The position numbers and the translations under genes are program-made. Below, in pieces: positions 10,705 through 22,269 of a stretch of 64,000 bases of DNA (its first letter is position 1; each line of letters opens with the position of its first letter). Origin of the DNA: Procambarus clarkii (lineage: Eukaryota; Arthropoda; Malacostraca; Decapoda; Cambaridae); the NCBI RefSeq assembly GCF_040958095.1, contig NC_091185.1, positions 22,544,003 through 22,608,002 of the forward strand, read 5' to 3'. Below the pieces are notes generated by a model, which worked only from the letters and a program-made list of their open reading frames with translations, searched no databases and was not told the DNA's origin.

Positions 10705-10770
10705 GCTCTCAGTATACTGGTACTGTAGCAGCTCTCGGTATACTGGTATTGTAGCAGCTCTCAGTATACT
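10705..10770 (-). repeat. Three units of the 26-bp satellite
   Basis: The + strand reads CTCTCAGTATACTGGTACTG and close variants three times. This is the reverse complement of the satellite that fills 48494-50315. The palindrome CAGTATACTG is kept in two units; the middle one has CGGTATACTG. Confidence 0.8.
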
Positions 10771-10888
10771 CTTGACATCTCATACAACTCAACTTCATTA
10801 TCCCTACGCTTCTGTGCTCGTGGACAACTTTACGTTATACTCTCGTCCCCAGTCTGCTCACATCCTTTTTCACCTCTGTTTAGCACAA

Positions 10889-11923
10889 TGTTACGGACCC
10901 GAGTCCAGCGTCCGTGCCTGGAGCAGTGACAAACACGCCATCTGTGGGTCAGCTCTCGAAACCCCCGCCAAACGAACGACGACACCTAGTGAGGACAGCG
11001 TGTACTGGCCTCGAGGACCAGTTTCCAGTCTGGTTCAGCACTCAACACCGCCGCTCCTGACCTCTGGTGAGGTGGTGCTCCGACGACAGCGCCATCTATG
11101 GAGTGGATATGTCGGGCGTTTGTATCTGAGCCTGTGAGTGTGGTGTATTAGTGTCCCGGTTATTAATGACGTGTCTGCTTACAGAGCCGACCTGGGACCA
11201 CTGTGTTGAAGGTGGAGTCAGTCTACCCGAGGCAGCCAGTCTCCATACAGTGAAGTTTGCTGCAGCTTTTGTGACGTCGTCCCCCCCGGAAGAACACTGT
11301 GGTGTGTTAGCCTGCCATTGGAGTGGCAGTTAAAGGAATTACCCGGGACCGACGGTTGGAGACGATAATCCACTGGGGTATTGAGGACAGGAGGGTGATT
11401 GGTGATATCACACGAGACTCCTGTCTAGGGCGTACCCCTTTTATCGTTCGTGGAGTGGCCGTACCAGCCTTGGTGGCTCAGTACCTGCCAGCAGACCTGC
11501 TGGACGTGTGGTTGACGGCCTCCACGACGGTGCCCCCAGTGGACCTGTGTTGTGGCTGACCTGTGGCCAGGGTAGACTCGGCGTTCTCAGAGGACACGTC
11601 TTGAGGCCACGAAGAAAGCACCGCGGACTCAGCACCTAGCTTCGAGGATCCATAGTCTCCAGCAGAAGACTACAGTGTTGATCCCCTTGTAAAGTGTTAA
11701 TACCCCTCCCCCTTGTGTACTCTTTTATTATATATATTTAAACGGTGAAGGTGAATATTATATTATATTAAGTTCTTACCTTTCTTTCCATACTCCCTTT
11801 AAGTTACTTGCGTCACGGATCTCATCCCTTGATAGCCTCTACTGGCTTGGGGCCGGATATATATATCTTCCTCTAACTACATCAGAGTAAGAACCCCGTT
11901 GCGTCCCGAGAGGGCCGTAACAC
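10889..11923 (-). repeat. Probable LTR of the Gypsy-like element (1,035 bp)
   Basis: The segment starts TGTTACGG and ends CCGTAACA, so it has the TG...CA ends of an LTR inside an 8-bp perfect inverted repeat. Read on the minus strand, a TATA stretch (11856-11867) lies about 55 nt from the start and an AATAAA signal (11724-11729) about 195 nt in, the order expected for U3-R. This agrees with the minus-strand gag and protease to its right and makes this the 3' LTR. I found no second copy at the expected 5' position (about 14,930-15,400), so the pairing is unproved. Confidence 0.6.
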
Positions 11924-12065
11924 ACAACTATCTCCACGTCGATATCACCCATCAGTGGAGTTGACACTGTCTCATCCTCTCCAGTGTCTTCCTTGTCGGC
12001 CACCTCTGCCCTCATCACTACCGAGGCAGGGTACTCAATGGCTTGGCGGTCTTCTTACCTATCCC

Positions 12066-14185
12066 CTAGGATGCTAGCCAGGTACACACACTCAGATGTC
12101 CTACCTGTGCTGTGGCCCTCTTGGCACACTTCCGGCATAGCTCCACTATGATCCTTGACAACACCTTCGTCCCACACAAGTCGTTCCCAGGATCACCTGG
12201 ACTCCTGGAACAAGTATGTTGGGGCATAATCCCATCATCACCTCCGCCGACAAATAATCCGACTTTAGCTGGAAAGGACACACTGGTATGTCACTCTCAG
12301 ACAACAACCCATGAACCTTTATCTTCCTACTGCCAGCTAACAGTCGCTTGTTCCCAATCAGGCTTCTCATAATCAAGCTCTGATTAGCTCCGGTATCCCT
12401 TAAGTTGCCAACTTCTACCTCAGGTTGGCCTTCTATACACACCCAACCTTTTCTCATGAACAGCCTATACCGCACATTCACTAAGTTTATTTTCTGTGAT
12501 TTGTCCTGGAATACATTAATACATCTGCTTCGGGGGTCACACATGGCCAGGGGGTCACAACTCTTTTGCCCCTGCCTACAATCTTGCATCATGTGACCCA
12601 ATCTATTACAATTGGGAGAAGTTTTGTTGGGAAAAATTGTTGAGAGAATTGGGAAGAAGATTACAATCTCATCTGAGAGAAGTCTCTTCTGTATAGTCCC
12701 GAGTGGCTCTAACTCTGCCTGCTCGTATTGGAGCTTCTCGGACCAGGCACACTACCTGTACTCTGTGGGGTCTGACTGGACTCTTGACGTCCTGGTTCAC
12801 GATTAGCTTCTTGTTTTATTCCTTCATCCTCACTTTCGGATGAAGTGTGCGACCTACTTTTCTAAGTTTTAGGATACCTACGTTTATTCGCCCACTTACC
12901 AAATTCTTCCTCACCCCAGGCTCCCCTGGGTCTATCATAATTTCGTCCTCCCACACTCCACTGGGTCTGATATTGCTACGTCTTGCCTCACTTTTCACCC
13001 TGTTTTCCCCTTAAGCTTCTATGCGCCTCGGTAACCATGTCTGCCCTATCTGCGGCATCTCTTACATCCTTTACTCCTGTCTCTTGGATCTTGAACATCG
13101 TCTTGGGGTGCATCATTTCTAGTAATTTTTCCATGATCATAAACTGCTTTAGGTCAGCATAAGATCCAACTCCGGCAGTCTCCATCCATCTCTGGAAACG
13201 TCTTTCCAGATCCTTTGCCGCCTCAGCAAACGTACTTGCTGGAGACTTCACCATTTCTCTGAAGCGCTTCCTATATGCTTATGGGGTCAACTGAAACGAG
13301 CGTAATATGCTGTACTTTACTGTCAAATAATTTTGGCATTCCTCCAATGTCAGTTGGGTATATGCCTCTCCGGCGGCACCGGTAAGCCTCAATTGAACCA
13401 ACTGGGCCAATTCTTCCCGTGGCCATTCTTTGATATTGGCCACTTTCTCGAAATGCTTGAAGAAGCTCTCTGCATTCTCGGGCACAAATAAGGGAATGTC
13501 CTTTTCTATAACTCTAATATCATATGGGTTTTGATACATGGGTGGTGCTTTCTGGCAGCCCATGTTTGATCCTTTGTCCAGGCAAAGTTTTATTTGCTTC
13601 CATCTCCATTTGTTTTGTTGTCTCTTTCTCTTTCGACTTGGGTTTTGTGTTTTTCTTTCTCCCATTCCAACTCCAGTTCTCTTACCCTGGTTTTCTCTTT
13701 TTCTACCTCAAGTCTGGTTTTCTCTTTTTCTTTCTCCTGTTCCAACTCCAGTTCTCTGATTCTTGTTTTCTCTTTCTCTGCTGCATTTTTCATCTGAAGT
13801 TCTAACTTCAACTTTCCAGTTGGAACTGCCTCTCCACACGATCACGTTCTTTATGCATCTAGAACTCTAGCTGGGACATTTCCAAGCTCCTGTTCCTGCT
13901 ACTCCTGCTACTGAGACAACTCCTACTACTTCTACCTGATCCTTGGGATCTCACTTCATCCTGTCCATCATCCTCCTTTCCACTTCCAGCTCCATTTTAG
14001 GCTCCTTGCTCTGCCGCTTCAATCTTAGCTCTCAACTGTCTAAGGATCTCATCCTTCATTCCAGCCACTTTAGATGCCTTCACCTTGATGCCACATTTCA
14101 CCCCTATCTGCTGCGACTTGTCCTTGGTGCAACCTTCCAAGTCCTCACGCTTTCCTTTGTCTACAAACGCTTGCACCTTCTCCAT
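12066..14185 (-). pseudogene. Ty3/Gypsy-like gag-protease remnant, pol missing
   Basis: Read on the minus strand from ATG 14183-14185 (MEKVQAFVDKGKREDLEGC), the pieces are: a gag N-terminus (14185-13997); a charged, coiled-coil-like stretch rich in EKEK and RELELE (13811-13590); a SCAN/gag-like helical core with FFKHFEKVA and YILRSF-type motifs (13665-13279) and FAEAAKDLERRFQRWMETAG (13254-12988); then a zinc-knuckle remnant (GHMMQDC) and an aspartic protease with DTGANQSLI (12601-12146). This is the gag-pro order of Metaviridae. Stops and frame changes between the pieces show decay. After the protease only about 220 bp separate it from the LTR at 11923, so RT, RNase H and integrase are deleted, unless the LTR belongs to another copy. 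The 5' leader contains the GA/GAGT microsatellite at 14206-14865. Confidence 0.8.
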
Positions 14186-14203
14186 CCTGCCCAGTGAGTC
14201 TTC

Positions 14204-14205
<2 letters not shown>

Positions 14206-14289
<84 letters not shown>

Positions 14290-14865
14290 GAGAGAGAGTG
14301 AGAGAGAGTGAGAGAGAGTGAGAGAGAGTGAGAGAGAGTGAGAGAGAGTGAGAGAGAGTGAGAGAGAGTGAGAGAGAGTGAGAGAGAGTGAGAGAGAGTG
14401 AGAGAGAGTGAGAGAGAGTGAGAGAGAGTGAGAGAGAGTGAGAGAGAGTGAGAGAGAGTGAGAGAGTGAGAGAGAGTGAGAGAGAGTGAGAGAGAGAGTG
14501 AGAGAGAGAGAGAGAGAGAGTGAGAGAGAGTGAGAGAGAGTGAGAGAGAGTGAGAGAGAGTGAGAGAGAGTGAGAGAGAGTGAGAGAGAGTGAGAGAGAG
14601 TGAGAGAGAGTGAGAGAGAGTGAGAGAGAGTGAGAGAGAGTGAGAGTGAGTGAGAGTGAGTGAGAGAGAGTGAGAGTGAGTGAGAGTGAGTGAGAGTGAG
14701 TGAGAGTGAGTGAGAGTGAGTGAGAGTGAGTGAGAGTGAGTGAGAGTGAGTGAGAGTGAGTGAGAGTGAGTGAGAGTGAGTGAGAGTGAGTGAGTGAGAG
14801 TGAGTGAGAGTGAGTGAGTGAGTGAGAGTGAGTGAGAGTGAGTGAGAGTGAGTGAGAGAGAGAGT
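14206..14865. repeat. GA / GAGT compound microsatellite, 660 bp
   Basis: It begins as pure (GA)n (14206-14285), becomes a 10-bp unit with one T per unit (AGAGAGAGTG, about 14286-14640), then a unit with two T (GAGTGAGTGA, to about 14850). It starts 20 bp upstream of the gag ATG on the minus strand, so it lies in the leader of the Gypsy element. The long minus-strand frames made of LSLTLTHSHS are products of the repeat and are not genes. Confidence 0.95.
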
Positions 14866-14905
14866 CTAGTCTTCTGGACTTGAACTGATGTTGAGTCAAT
14901 CCAAT

Positions 14906-14923
14906 CTCCCGGACAAGCTCCCA
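14906..14923 (-). promoter_or_regulatory. Possible tRNA-Pro primer binding site
   Basis: The minus strand reads TGGGAGCTTGTCCGGGAG, which differs at three positions from TGGGGGCTCGTCCGGGAT, the known proline-tRNA primer site of gammaretroviruses and some Gypsy elements. Its place upstream of the gag leader fits. The 5' LTR that should adjoin it is not recognisable, so this is tentative. Confidence 0.35.
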
Positions 14924-15400
14924 AATATCTATCATGACCTGAGGGGGTTTGGGGTATATGGAGCTTAAACCTCCAAAGAGCACAGATTACTGCACCAGAC
15001 TGTTGCTCATATACCGGTAGACAACGTCCCCAAACCACTCTCTTTTGGCATAGACAAATCGATTTCGGCAGCCACGCTCCCACCACCGCCGGTCGACCAA
15101 CAATGAGCTCTAGAGTGCTTGTAGTTTTCTCCGGAGAGATCACCCTGTATGCCTCTTGATCTTGGAAAAGGGTTCAGCATCACATATCAAGGGAGTATGG
15201 CTCCAACACTGGCCTCGTTGTCCTGTGCAAACACCCTACTTGAGCCGCCGTGACTCCCTACACTCTCCTTGTTAGGAATGATCTCCTCAATTCCCCTTTT
15301 CTGAATTAGTATTCCTTACCACTCTGTCCACAGCTGTGATTTTTTTTCTCTCTCTCTCTCTTTTCTCTGCTTTCTGGGAAGTCCTAAAGGACAAGGGCAA
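14924..15400. other. Unassigned DNA between Gypsy leader and LINE B
   Basis: No domain or repeat recognised apart from a short T/CT-rich run near 15340-15363. It could be a remnant of the 5' LTR or leader, but it does not match the LTR at 10889-11923 by eye. Confidence 0.4.
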
Positions 15401-15482
15401 GTAAGTAAGTAATTATCAAAAGAAGGCACCAAACCGGGAAGGCTATGTAGCACCATCAAATATGCAGAATAATCAGAGAGCG

Positions 15483-18400
15483 CTAAATATCACCAAGTAT
15501 GCCAATACGGGAATAAAAACGCATAAGGCGAACGATATCAAAAGTATCCGAGTCACCAAGAATTCTATTGAGGGACAGGTGACCGCGTGGGGCGGTCGGA
15601 AAGCAAGACACACGCTCGTCCTGGAAGTCAGGACATTCAAGAAGGACATGCACGACCGTAAGAGGGACAATGCAACTAGGACAATAAGGAGCAGGGCGGC
15701 GCTCCATCAAGTGATCATGGGTTAAGCGAGTATGGCCAATACGCAACCTCGCCAGAGCCGTTTCCCAACGCCGGTTACGGTGGTAGGAGGACGGCCACGA
15801 GGAAACACAACATTTCAGAGTACGTAGTTTGTTACCAGTAACAGACGACCAAGAAGCCTGCCAACGGGTAAGGACGGAGGAATGGATAACCGAGTAAAAA
15901 TCGGAATATGGAATACCTTTACGAGAGATGGGACAAGAGCGGACAGCTTCCTTGGCGGCAGCATCCGCACGCTCATTTAAAGACACACCAATATGGCTGG
16001 GAACCCAACAAAACTCAACCGACTTATATTTAATGTGAACAAGAAACAGCCAATGCTGGATCTCGACAACTACTGGATGAACCGGATTAAAGGACCCGAG
16101 AGCCATGAGGGCACTACGAGAGTCAACAACAACTGCAAAGGAAGACTGACAACGAGAAAGCAGGAGACGAAGAGCATAGAGAATAGCATAAAGCTCTGCT
16201 GTAAAGATGCTAGTCTCCGGAGGTAAGCGACACATATAAGTGCGATCAGGAAAAACAACAGTAGTCAACACCATCTGCAGACTTAGACCCATCGGTGAAG
16301 ACAGAAACGGAGCGGGAGTGAGAAGAAAAGTGCTCGAGGAAAAGGCGTTTTAGAACCGTAGGAGGGGTAAAAGCTTTAGTGAACGGGTCAAGGATGTACA
16401 AAACCGCGAAAGAGGGACCCTCCATGGGGGCAAAGAAGGAACAACACGAGGAGAAACATCAGAAATACGAACGGAAAGAGAATCCTGTAGGCGAGATAAT
16501 CGGACAGAAAGAGGGAGGTGGTGAAGAGGAACAGGAACCGCAGGAGGGGTAAAAGTTAAAGCACGACAGAGGCGAGAGGAAGGATGTTGCAAGGACCGCG
16601 CAAGATAGCGAAGACAGTAGCGATCACGGCGGTCCTGGAGAGAGAGGAAACCAGTGTCAACATACAAGCAAAGGATGGGAGTCGAACGAAAGGCACCAGA
16701 ACTGAGGCGCAACCCAGTATGGTGCAAAGCATCAAGACGGCGAAGAGTAGAAAGAGAAGCAGACGAGTAAGCAGGGCAACCATAATCGAGCTTAGATAGA
16801 ACGAGAGAGGAATGTAAAGCAAGGAGAGTGCGCCTATCTGCCCCCCAAGAAGTATGGGACAAGACCCGAAGGAGGGTAAGGGCCTTAGAGCATTCAACAC
16901 GGAGGTAAGAGATATGGGGCGACCAAGACAAACGAGTGTCAAGGAATAACCCCAAAAGCTTTGCGGAATCTTTGTATTCAAGGGGATGACCATAAAGTGA
17001 CAAAGAGGGACGAAGAACGACCCGTTTCCGCGTACATGGGTGGTGCTTTCCGCGTAAAAGTCATGGCACAAGTCTTAGAAGTAGAGAACTTGAAGCCATG
17101 ATCGGTGGCCCAAGACGACACGGCATCAATTGCAAGTAGAAGCCGGCGCTGAAGGAGAGGCGAATCATCACCCTGACAGCAATGGGTAAGATCATCGACA
17201 TAGAGGGCGGAGAAGACACCAGAAGGAAGAGAGGAAAGAAGACCATTGAGGGCAACCAGAAAAAGAGTAATGCTCAGAACACTACTTTGGGGCACACCTT
17301 CGTATTGCTGAAAAGAGGCAGAGAGAGCGATACCAAGGCGCACCCAAAAGGAACGACGAGAGAGGAAGCTGCGGAGAAAGAGAGGGAGATGACCACGAAG
17401 GCCAAAAGAATGAAGTTGAGATAGGATATGATAACGCCAAGTGGTGTCGTAAGCCTTTTCCAGGTCAAAAAGGACGGCAACAACGGAGGTCTTCGCAGCA
17501 AAAGCAGTACGAATATAGACCTCCAAGTTCACCAGGACATCTGTCGTGCTGCGGCACTTGCGGAAACCAAATTGAGAAGGGGAGAGGAGGTGATGGTGTT
17601 CGAGGAACCACATCAGACGAACATTAACCATACGTTCAAAGAGTTTGCAGACACAACTTTTGAGGGCAATAGGGCGAAAGTCCTTAGGGGAAGTACCCAG
17701 AGACCCCGGTTTGCGAACAGGGAGGACAACGGCATCGAGCCAGTCCTCAGGGACTGACGACGACTCCCAGATCCCATTATACAGACTCAGTAAATACAGA
17801 GACGTGCACGGAGAGAGATGGCGAAGCATCTCATAATGAATACCATCGGAGCCCGCCGCCGTATAACCGCAGAGGGCCAGGGCAGAACGAAGTTCACAGA
17901 GAGAGAAGGGATCATTATAGGGAAGCTGAAGATGAGTGCAGCAATCTAAAGGACGAGACTCAAGGACAGGTTTACGAAAAAGAAAGATTGGGGACGATGA
18001 AGACCAGAGCTAACAGAAGAAAAGTGGGAACCCAGTTCGGAAGCGACCTGCAATGGGTCCGCCACAAGAGTATCATGGAGGTGAAGAGCCGGTGAAACAT
18101 TGGGAACGAACTTACCTGCTATCTTGCGGATACGCTTCCAGATCTGGATCAGAGGGGTTTTCGAACGTAATTGTTGAGACATAAGATGCCCAACATTCAC
18201 GTTTAGCCGTACAGATGGCCCAACGGGCCACCGCACTCGCTTTCCGAAAGAAACGAAAAGAATCGGTCGTCTGCCTACGGCGGTGCCTCTTCCAGGCTGC
18301 ACGCTTACAGCGGACAGCCCGAGCACAGTCCGCATTCCACCAGGGAACGCACTTCCGTGGACCCCGAGAGGAAGAGCGAGGAATAGAGCGGAGGGCAGCG

Positions 18401-19250
18401 TTGAAGACAGTGTCATGAAAAAGGAGGAGAGCGCGAGAGAGAGGCAGAAGGGAGAGGTCAGAGAGAGCAGCACTGAGGGTAAATAGGATCCAGTCCGCCT
18501 TAGCAAACTGCCACCTAGGGAAAGAGAGGGAAGGGCGAAAAGAGAAAAAGGAAACAAGGATGGGGAAATGATCACTTCCATGGAGGTCATCAAGAACCTG
18601 CCACGTGAAATCTAAGTAAAGAGAAGAAGAGCAGAGAGAAAGATCAAGACGAGAAAGGGTACAAGTCCGAGAGTCCAAATGAGTGGGCTCACCAGAATTC
18701 AGAAGAGACAGAGAAGAAGAGAGGAGAAACGGTTCAAGAAGGCGACCCCGGATATTCGTCAGAATGTCACCCCAAAGAGAATGACGACAATTGAAGTTAC
18801 CCAGCAGGAGCACAGGCTCCGGCAAGGAGTCTAGGAGGCGTTTCAAATCAGGTAGAGAGAGCGGGACACTCGGGGGGAGATAAATGGAACAAACTGTGTT
18901 CCATTTCCCCACAAAGACACGAGCAGCAGAACAATGGAGAGGCGAAGGAAAAAGTAAAGGAACAGAGGGAACATCAGCACGAATCAAGAGAGCAGAAGAA
19001 TTAGAAACCCCAGCAACGGCTGGGGGGGGGGGAGAGAAAGGAATAGCCACGAAAACGACCAGGACGAGCACCAAGCATCGGCTCCTGGAGACAGACACAA
19101 AGGGGCGAAAACCGCGAAATTAGAAGTTGGAGTTCGAGGAAATTGGCGTAATAACCTCGAATGTTCCATTGAAGAATGGACAACGACGAGAAGAGAAAGG
19201 ACAAAAACAGAGAACAAGGAAGATACAAAGGCGAAAGAGCAACAGAGTAC
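15483..19250 (-). pseudogene. LINE B ORF2, broken (EN-RT-RNase H)
   Basis: All ORF2 domains of copy A are present but split over frames: endonuclease from about 19,170 to 18,550; RT with FDLEKAYDTTW, a changed GVPQSSVLS box and YVDD near 17,190 (17829-16978); RNase H and C-terminal zinc motif (16292-15483). Lesions include an 11-G run at 19022-19032 in place of 12, a 22-bp insertion at 17033-17054, and a small deletion near 16261 that breaks the RNase H frame. QGS to QSS in the RT palm box is a missense change at a well-conserved Gly. It cannot encode an active protein. Confidence 0.85.
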
Positions 19251-19251
19251 G

Positions 19252-21180
19252 TTAAAGAATATCAGGGTCGGGATCAGGGTCAGCAAAGTCAGGGTTAGGG
19301 GGCATGGGTAAACTGAGCAAAGACACAGGGAAGAATACGGGAGAACAGATCAGAGGTGGGTGGGCGGGGTCCGGAGGAGGAGGAGGAGGAGGAAGAGGAG
19401 GAGACAACGGAGAGGAGCAGTCAAGGACAGCAGCAGGAAGAGGGGGAGTAGAAAGAGGGGAGCGCACCCCAGCAAGAGCAGCAACCGAAAGGGAAGCAGA
19501 GGCCAAAGAAACCTCCATAGCAAGAACACGGGGCGCAATCACTGAAACGGGAGGGGAAGGAGCAACAGAGCCAGAAGTAGGAGCTGAGGATGAAAGCGAA
19601 GCCTTCTTACCCGCCGGGGAGGAGGAAGGAGAGGAGCCAGGCTTACGCTTCTGACTTAAAGAGACTGGTGTCCCAGCAACTACGTACCGGGCAACGTATT
19701 CCAGTATCTCAACAGGAGAAGCTGAACGAGAGCACACACGACGGCCGTTAGGAGAGCGATGGACATCCGCCTGCACCGACAGGCGGCGGGGAGAGCCGAT
19801 AGATGGAGGAAGAGGACGGGAAGGAGGATCGGAGGGGGACGAGGAAGAAGACACAGGAGACATGACAGACCGGGTAGAAAGAAGGGGAACCCCAGACAAG
19901 AGGACCAGGAGGGAGACCCCTCGGGACAGACACAAAACGACAGAGGAGGGGGCAGTGGGCGTATCAGGGTCCAAGGCCCAGAAGCGGTTGTGAGTCTGAG
20001 GAAGGGGGGAAGGACGAGGAGAGGAAGAGCGCAACACGCGAGCATAAGAGATGTTAGTATAAAGCGGGAGCCAGCGAACCTGGTGCCTTGCCTCAGGAAA
20101 AGATAAACGCTCCCGGTGCTTCAGGTTGAGGACGGCTGCCTCAAGCTTGTAATGGACACAGGCACGGGAGAAGGTAGGATGGGCCTCACCGCAGTTGAGG
20201 CAGCAAGCTTGGGGAGAAGTGCACTCCGACTTAGAGTGACCTTCACCCCCACACAAAGGACAGAGAGAGACAGTCCCAGAGCAGCGGAGGGCACCATGCC
20301 CAAACCTCCAGCACTTGTTACAAAGTCAAGGAGAAGGAATATACTCCTGGACAGAGCACCGAGCACCAGCAAGAATGACAGAGGATGGAAGGGTCCTATT
20401 ATCAAAGGTGATCTTCACAACGCGAAGGGGTTGACGGCGACGACCACGAGGGGGACGAGTAAACGAGTCAACCTGGCGGACAGAATGGCCCTGGGCATTA
20501 AGGATATGCCGAATGTCATCGTGGCAATCCTGCAGATTCCGAACACCGGTTGCAACATGGGGAGGGAGGAGAATAGTGCCAACACAGGCATTCATCTGAA
20601 CGTTCTTGGAGACCCGAACAGGGATCTCGCCAAGGCAAGATAAGGCAGCTAAGCGGGAAGCTGCATCCTGAGAAGGAGCAGCAACGACACGTGTACCGAG
20701 ACGAGTGGGGTTGAAATTATCAGACGCATCCACGGAATCCACAAGATGCCGATGGAGGGAGAAATCGTCAGGAGGTGCAGAATCAAGAGGGAGGAGATCA
20801 AAGTATTTGGCCCATGAAGCAGGACCAAACAAGGCCTGATACGCATCAGCATGGGAAGGAATCGAGCGAGTGCGGCTGGGGCGCGAACAGCGTTGAGAAC
20901 CCCTAGAGAGAGAGGGGTCAAAAGGCGCAGTAGTCACAACGAGAGACTTAGCCGCACCATGGGACGAAGTGGTCACCACCGGGGGCTGGAGGCTCGACCT
21001 AACCACAGAGGAGGGAGGGGAGCTGGGGGAAGAAGTCAGGACGGTCAAAGGAGGAGCAAGTTCGGGGCCCAACGCAGCGGGAGCTACAGAGCCTGGTCTT
21101 CCAATACAGGCCGACTCGGGGGCTTGGTCGCCCACCCCATGAGCCTGAGAGGGTACAACGGAAACATTCAACGATATAGA
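19252..21180 (-). pseudogene. LINE B ORF1 with one nonsense codon
   Basis: The frame is open from about 21,180 to TAA 19252-19254 except for one TGA at 20326-20328, which replaces the Arg before the first zinc knuckle (SPRLCNKC in copies A and C). The three knuckles follow, the first only as a remnant around LCNKC. The start ATG of copies A and C is absent at the aligned position. Otherwise it is like the intact 642-644 codon ORF1 of A and C. Confidence 0.85.
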
Positions 21181-21718
21181 GACAAAAAGAGAAAGAAATT
21201 CATCCACGAATGTGCCCCCATACCCACCATGGAGCCACAATTAGAGGCAGGACACCCAACATGAAGCTATCGCCGATCATGCTGGGGCCCCCTAGGGGTG
21301 CGTCGTGAGTATACGCCCCACAAACGCCACCTTAAGAACCGCCAGTCCGTCGAGATCGGGTTCAGCGACGAAAGGGGGATTGACAATAAAAGGTTCCCCT
21401 CACTCGAGACGTTGGGTACTACAGTTCTACGGGTGCAAGAGTATGCCTCCTCAAGCCCCCGGGCGTCAAAATAGAAGAAGTCCAAAGAAATAATCCAAAA
21501 CAAGCAAAAGGTCAGCAGGAAACGACAAGCAGATAGGAGAAGAGGGGGGAGAAAACGAAACATAAGGAAAAGGAAAAGCGATCCGGCACAATTAGAGAAG
21601 ACAGCAGCAGGAGTGCAAGGCCAGAAAAGGACAGAGGACTGCCCCACGGAGCATCACACTCCGGCAGCCGTCCACCAAGCCCCCTCACGACGCCAACGGG
21701 CCGGATGGGGAGGGGGAG

Positions 21719-21789
21719 CTCTGAGAGCAGAGATGGATTCCCTGCAGGAGGAGGTACGACGGGAGGAAACGACTTCGGGAGGAAACGAA
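21719..21789. other. Filler at the LINE B / LINE C junction
   Basis: About 71 bp that belong to neither LINE copy. On the + strand it reads through a short helical peptide (LRAEMDSLQEEVRREE) and ends with ACGACAATTG, which is immediately repeated as the first bases of copy C. The source is unknown; it could be a scrap of another element's coiled-coil ORF1. Confidence 0.5.
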
Positions 21790-22269
21790 GACGACAATTG
21801 ACGACAATTGAAGTCACCCAGCAGGAGCACAGGCTCCGGCAAGGAGTCTAGGAGGCGTTTCAAATCAGGAAGAGAGAGTGGGACACTCGGTGGGAGATAA
21901 ATGGAACAAACTGTGTGCCATTTCCCCACAAAGATACGAGCAGCAGAACAATGGAGAGGCGAAGGAAAAAGTAAAGGAACAAAGGGAACATCAGCCCGAA
22001 TCAAGAGAGCAGAAGAATTAGAAGCCCCAGCAATGGCTGGGGGGGGGGGGAGAGAAAGGAATAGCCACGAAAACGACCAGGACGAGCACCAAGCATTGGC
22101 TCCTGGAGACAGACACAAAGGGGCGAAAACCGCGAAATCAGAAGTTGGAGTTCGAGGAAATTGGCGTAATAACCTCGAACGTTCCATTGAAGAATGGACA
22201 ACGACGAGAAGAGAAAGGACAAAAACAGAGAACAAGGAAGAAACAAAGGCGAAAGAGCAACAGAGCACG
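21790..22269 (-). pseudogene. LINE C ORF2 fragment (endonuclease N-terminal part)
   Basis: It encodes LQWNVRGY, CLQEP and GDFNCR of the APE endonuclease, then ends at the junction. The 12-G run (22039-22050) puts the two halves in different frames, as in copy A. TAACG on the minus strand (22268-22272) again joins ORF1 and ORF2. Confidence 0.85.

Larger units (their letters stand above)
15401..21718 (-). mobile_element. LINE copy B, full length, degenerate
   Basis: Same family and orientation as copy A, with the same 3' tail (TTAC)n at 15401 and the same C-rich 5' end near 21718. Both ORFs are present but broken. No target-site duplication is visible: the left flank ends AAGGGCAA and the right flank begins AGCTCTGAG. 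The 5' side joins a 71-bp filler and then copy C, so this end has been rearranged. Confidence 0.88.

Noticed and set aside
10772..11559. + strand frames of 60-121 codons in the LTR
   Set aside because: No domain; the region is better explained as an LTR with TG...CA ends and minus-strand signals.
13997..15143. Two frames of about 330 codons built of LSLTLTHSHS
   Set aside because: They are translations of the GA/GAGT microsatellite; only the last part after MEKVQAF is real gag.
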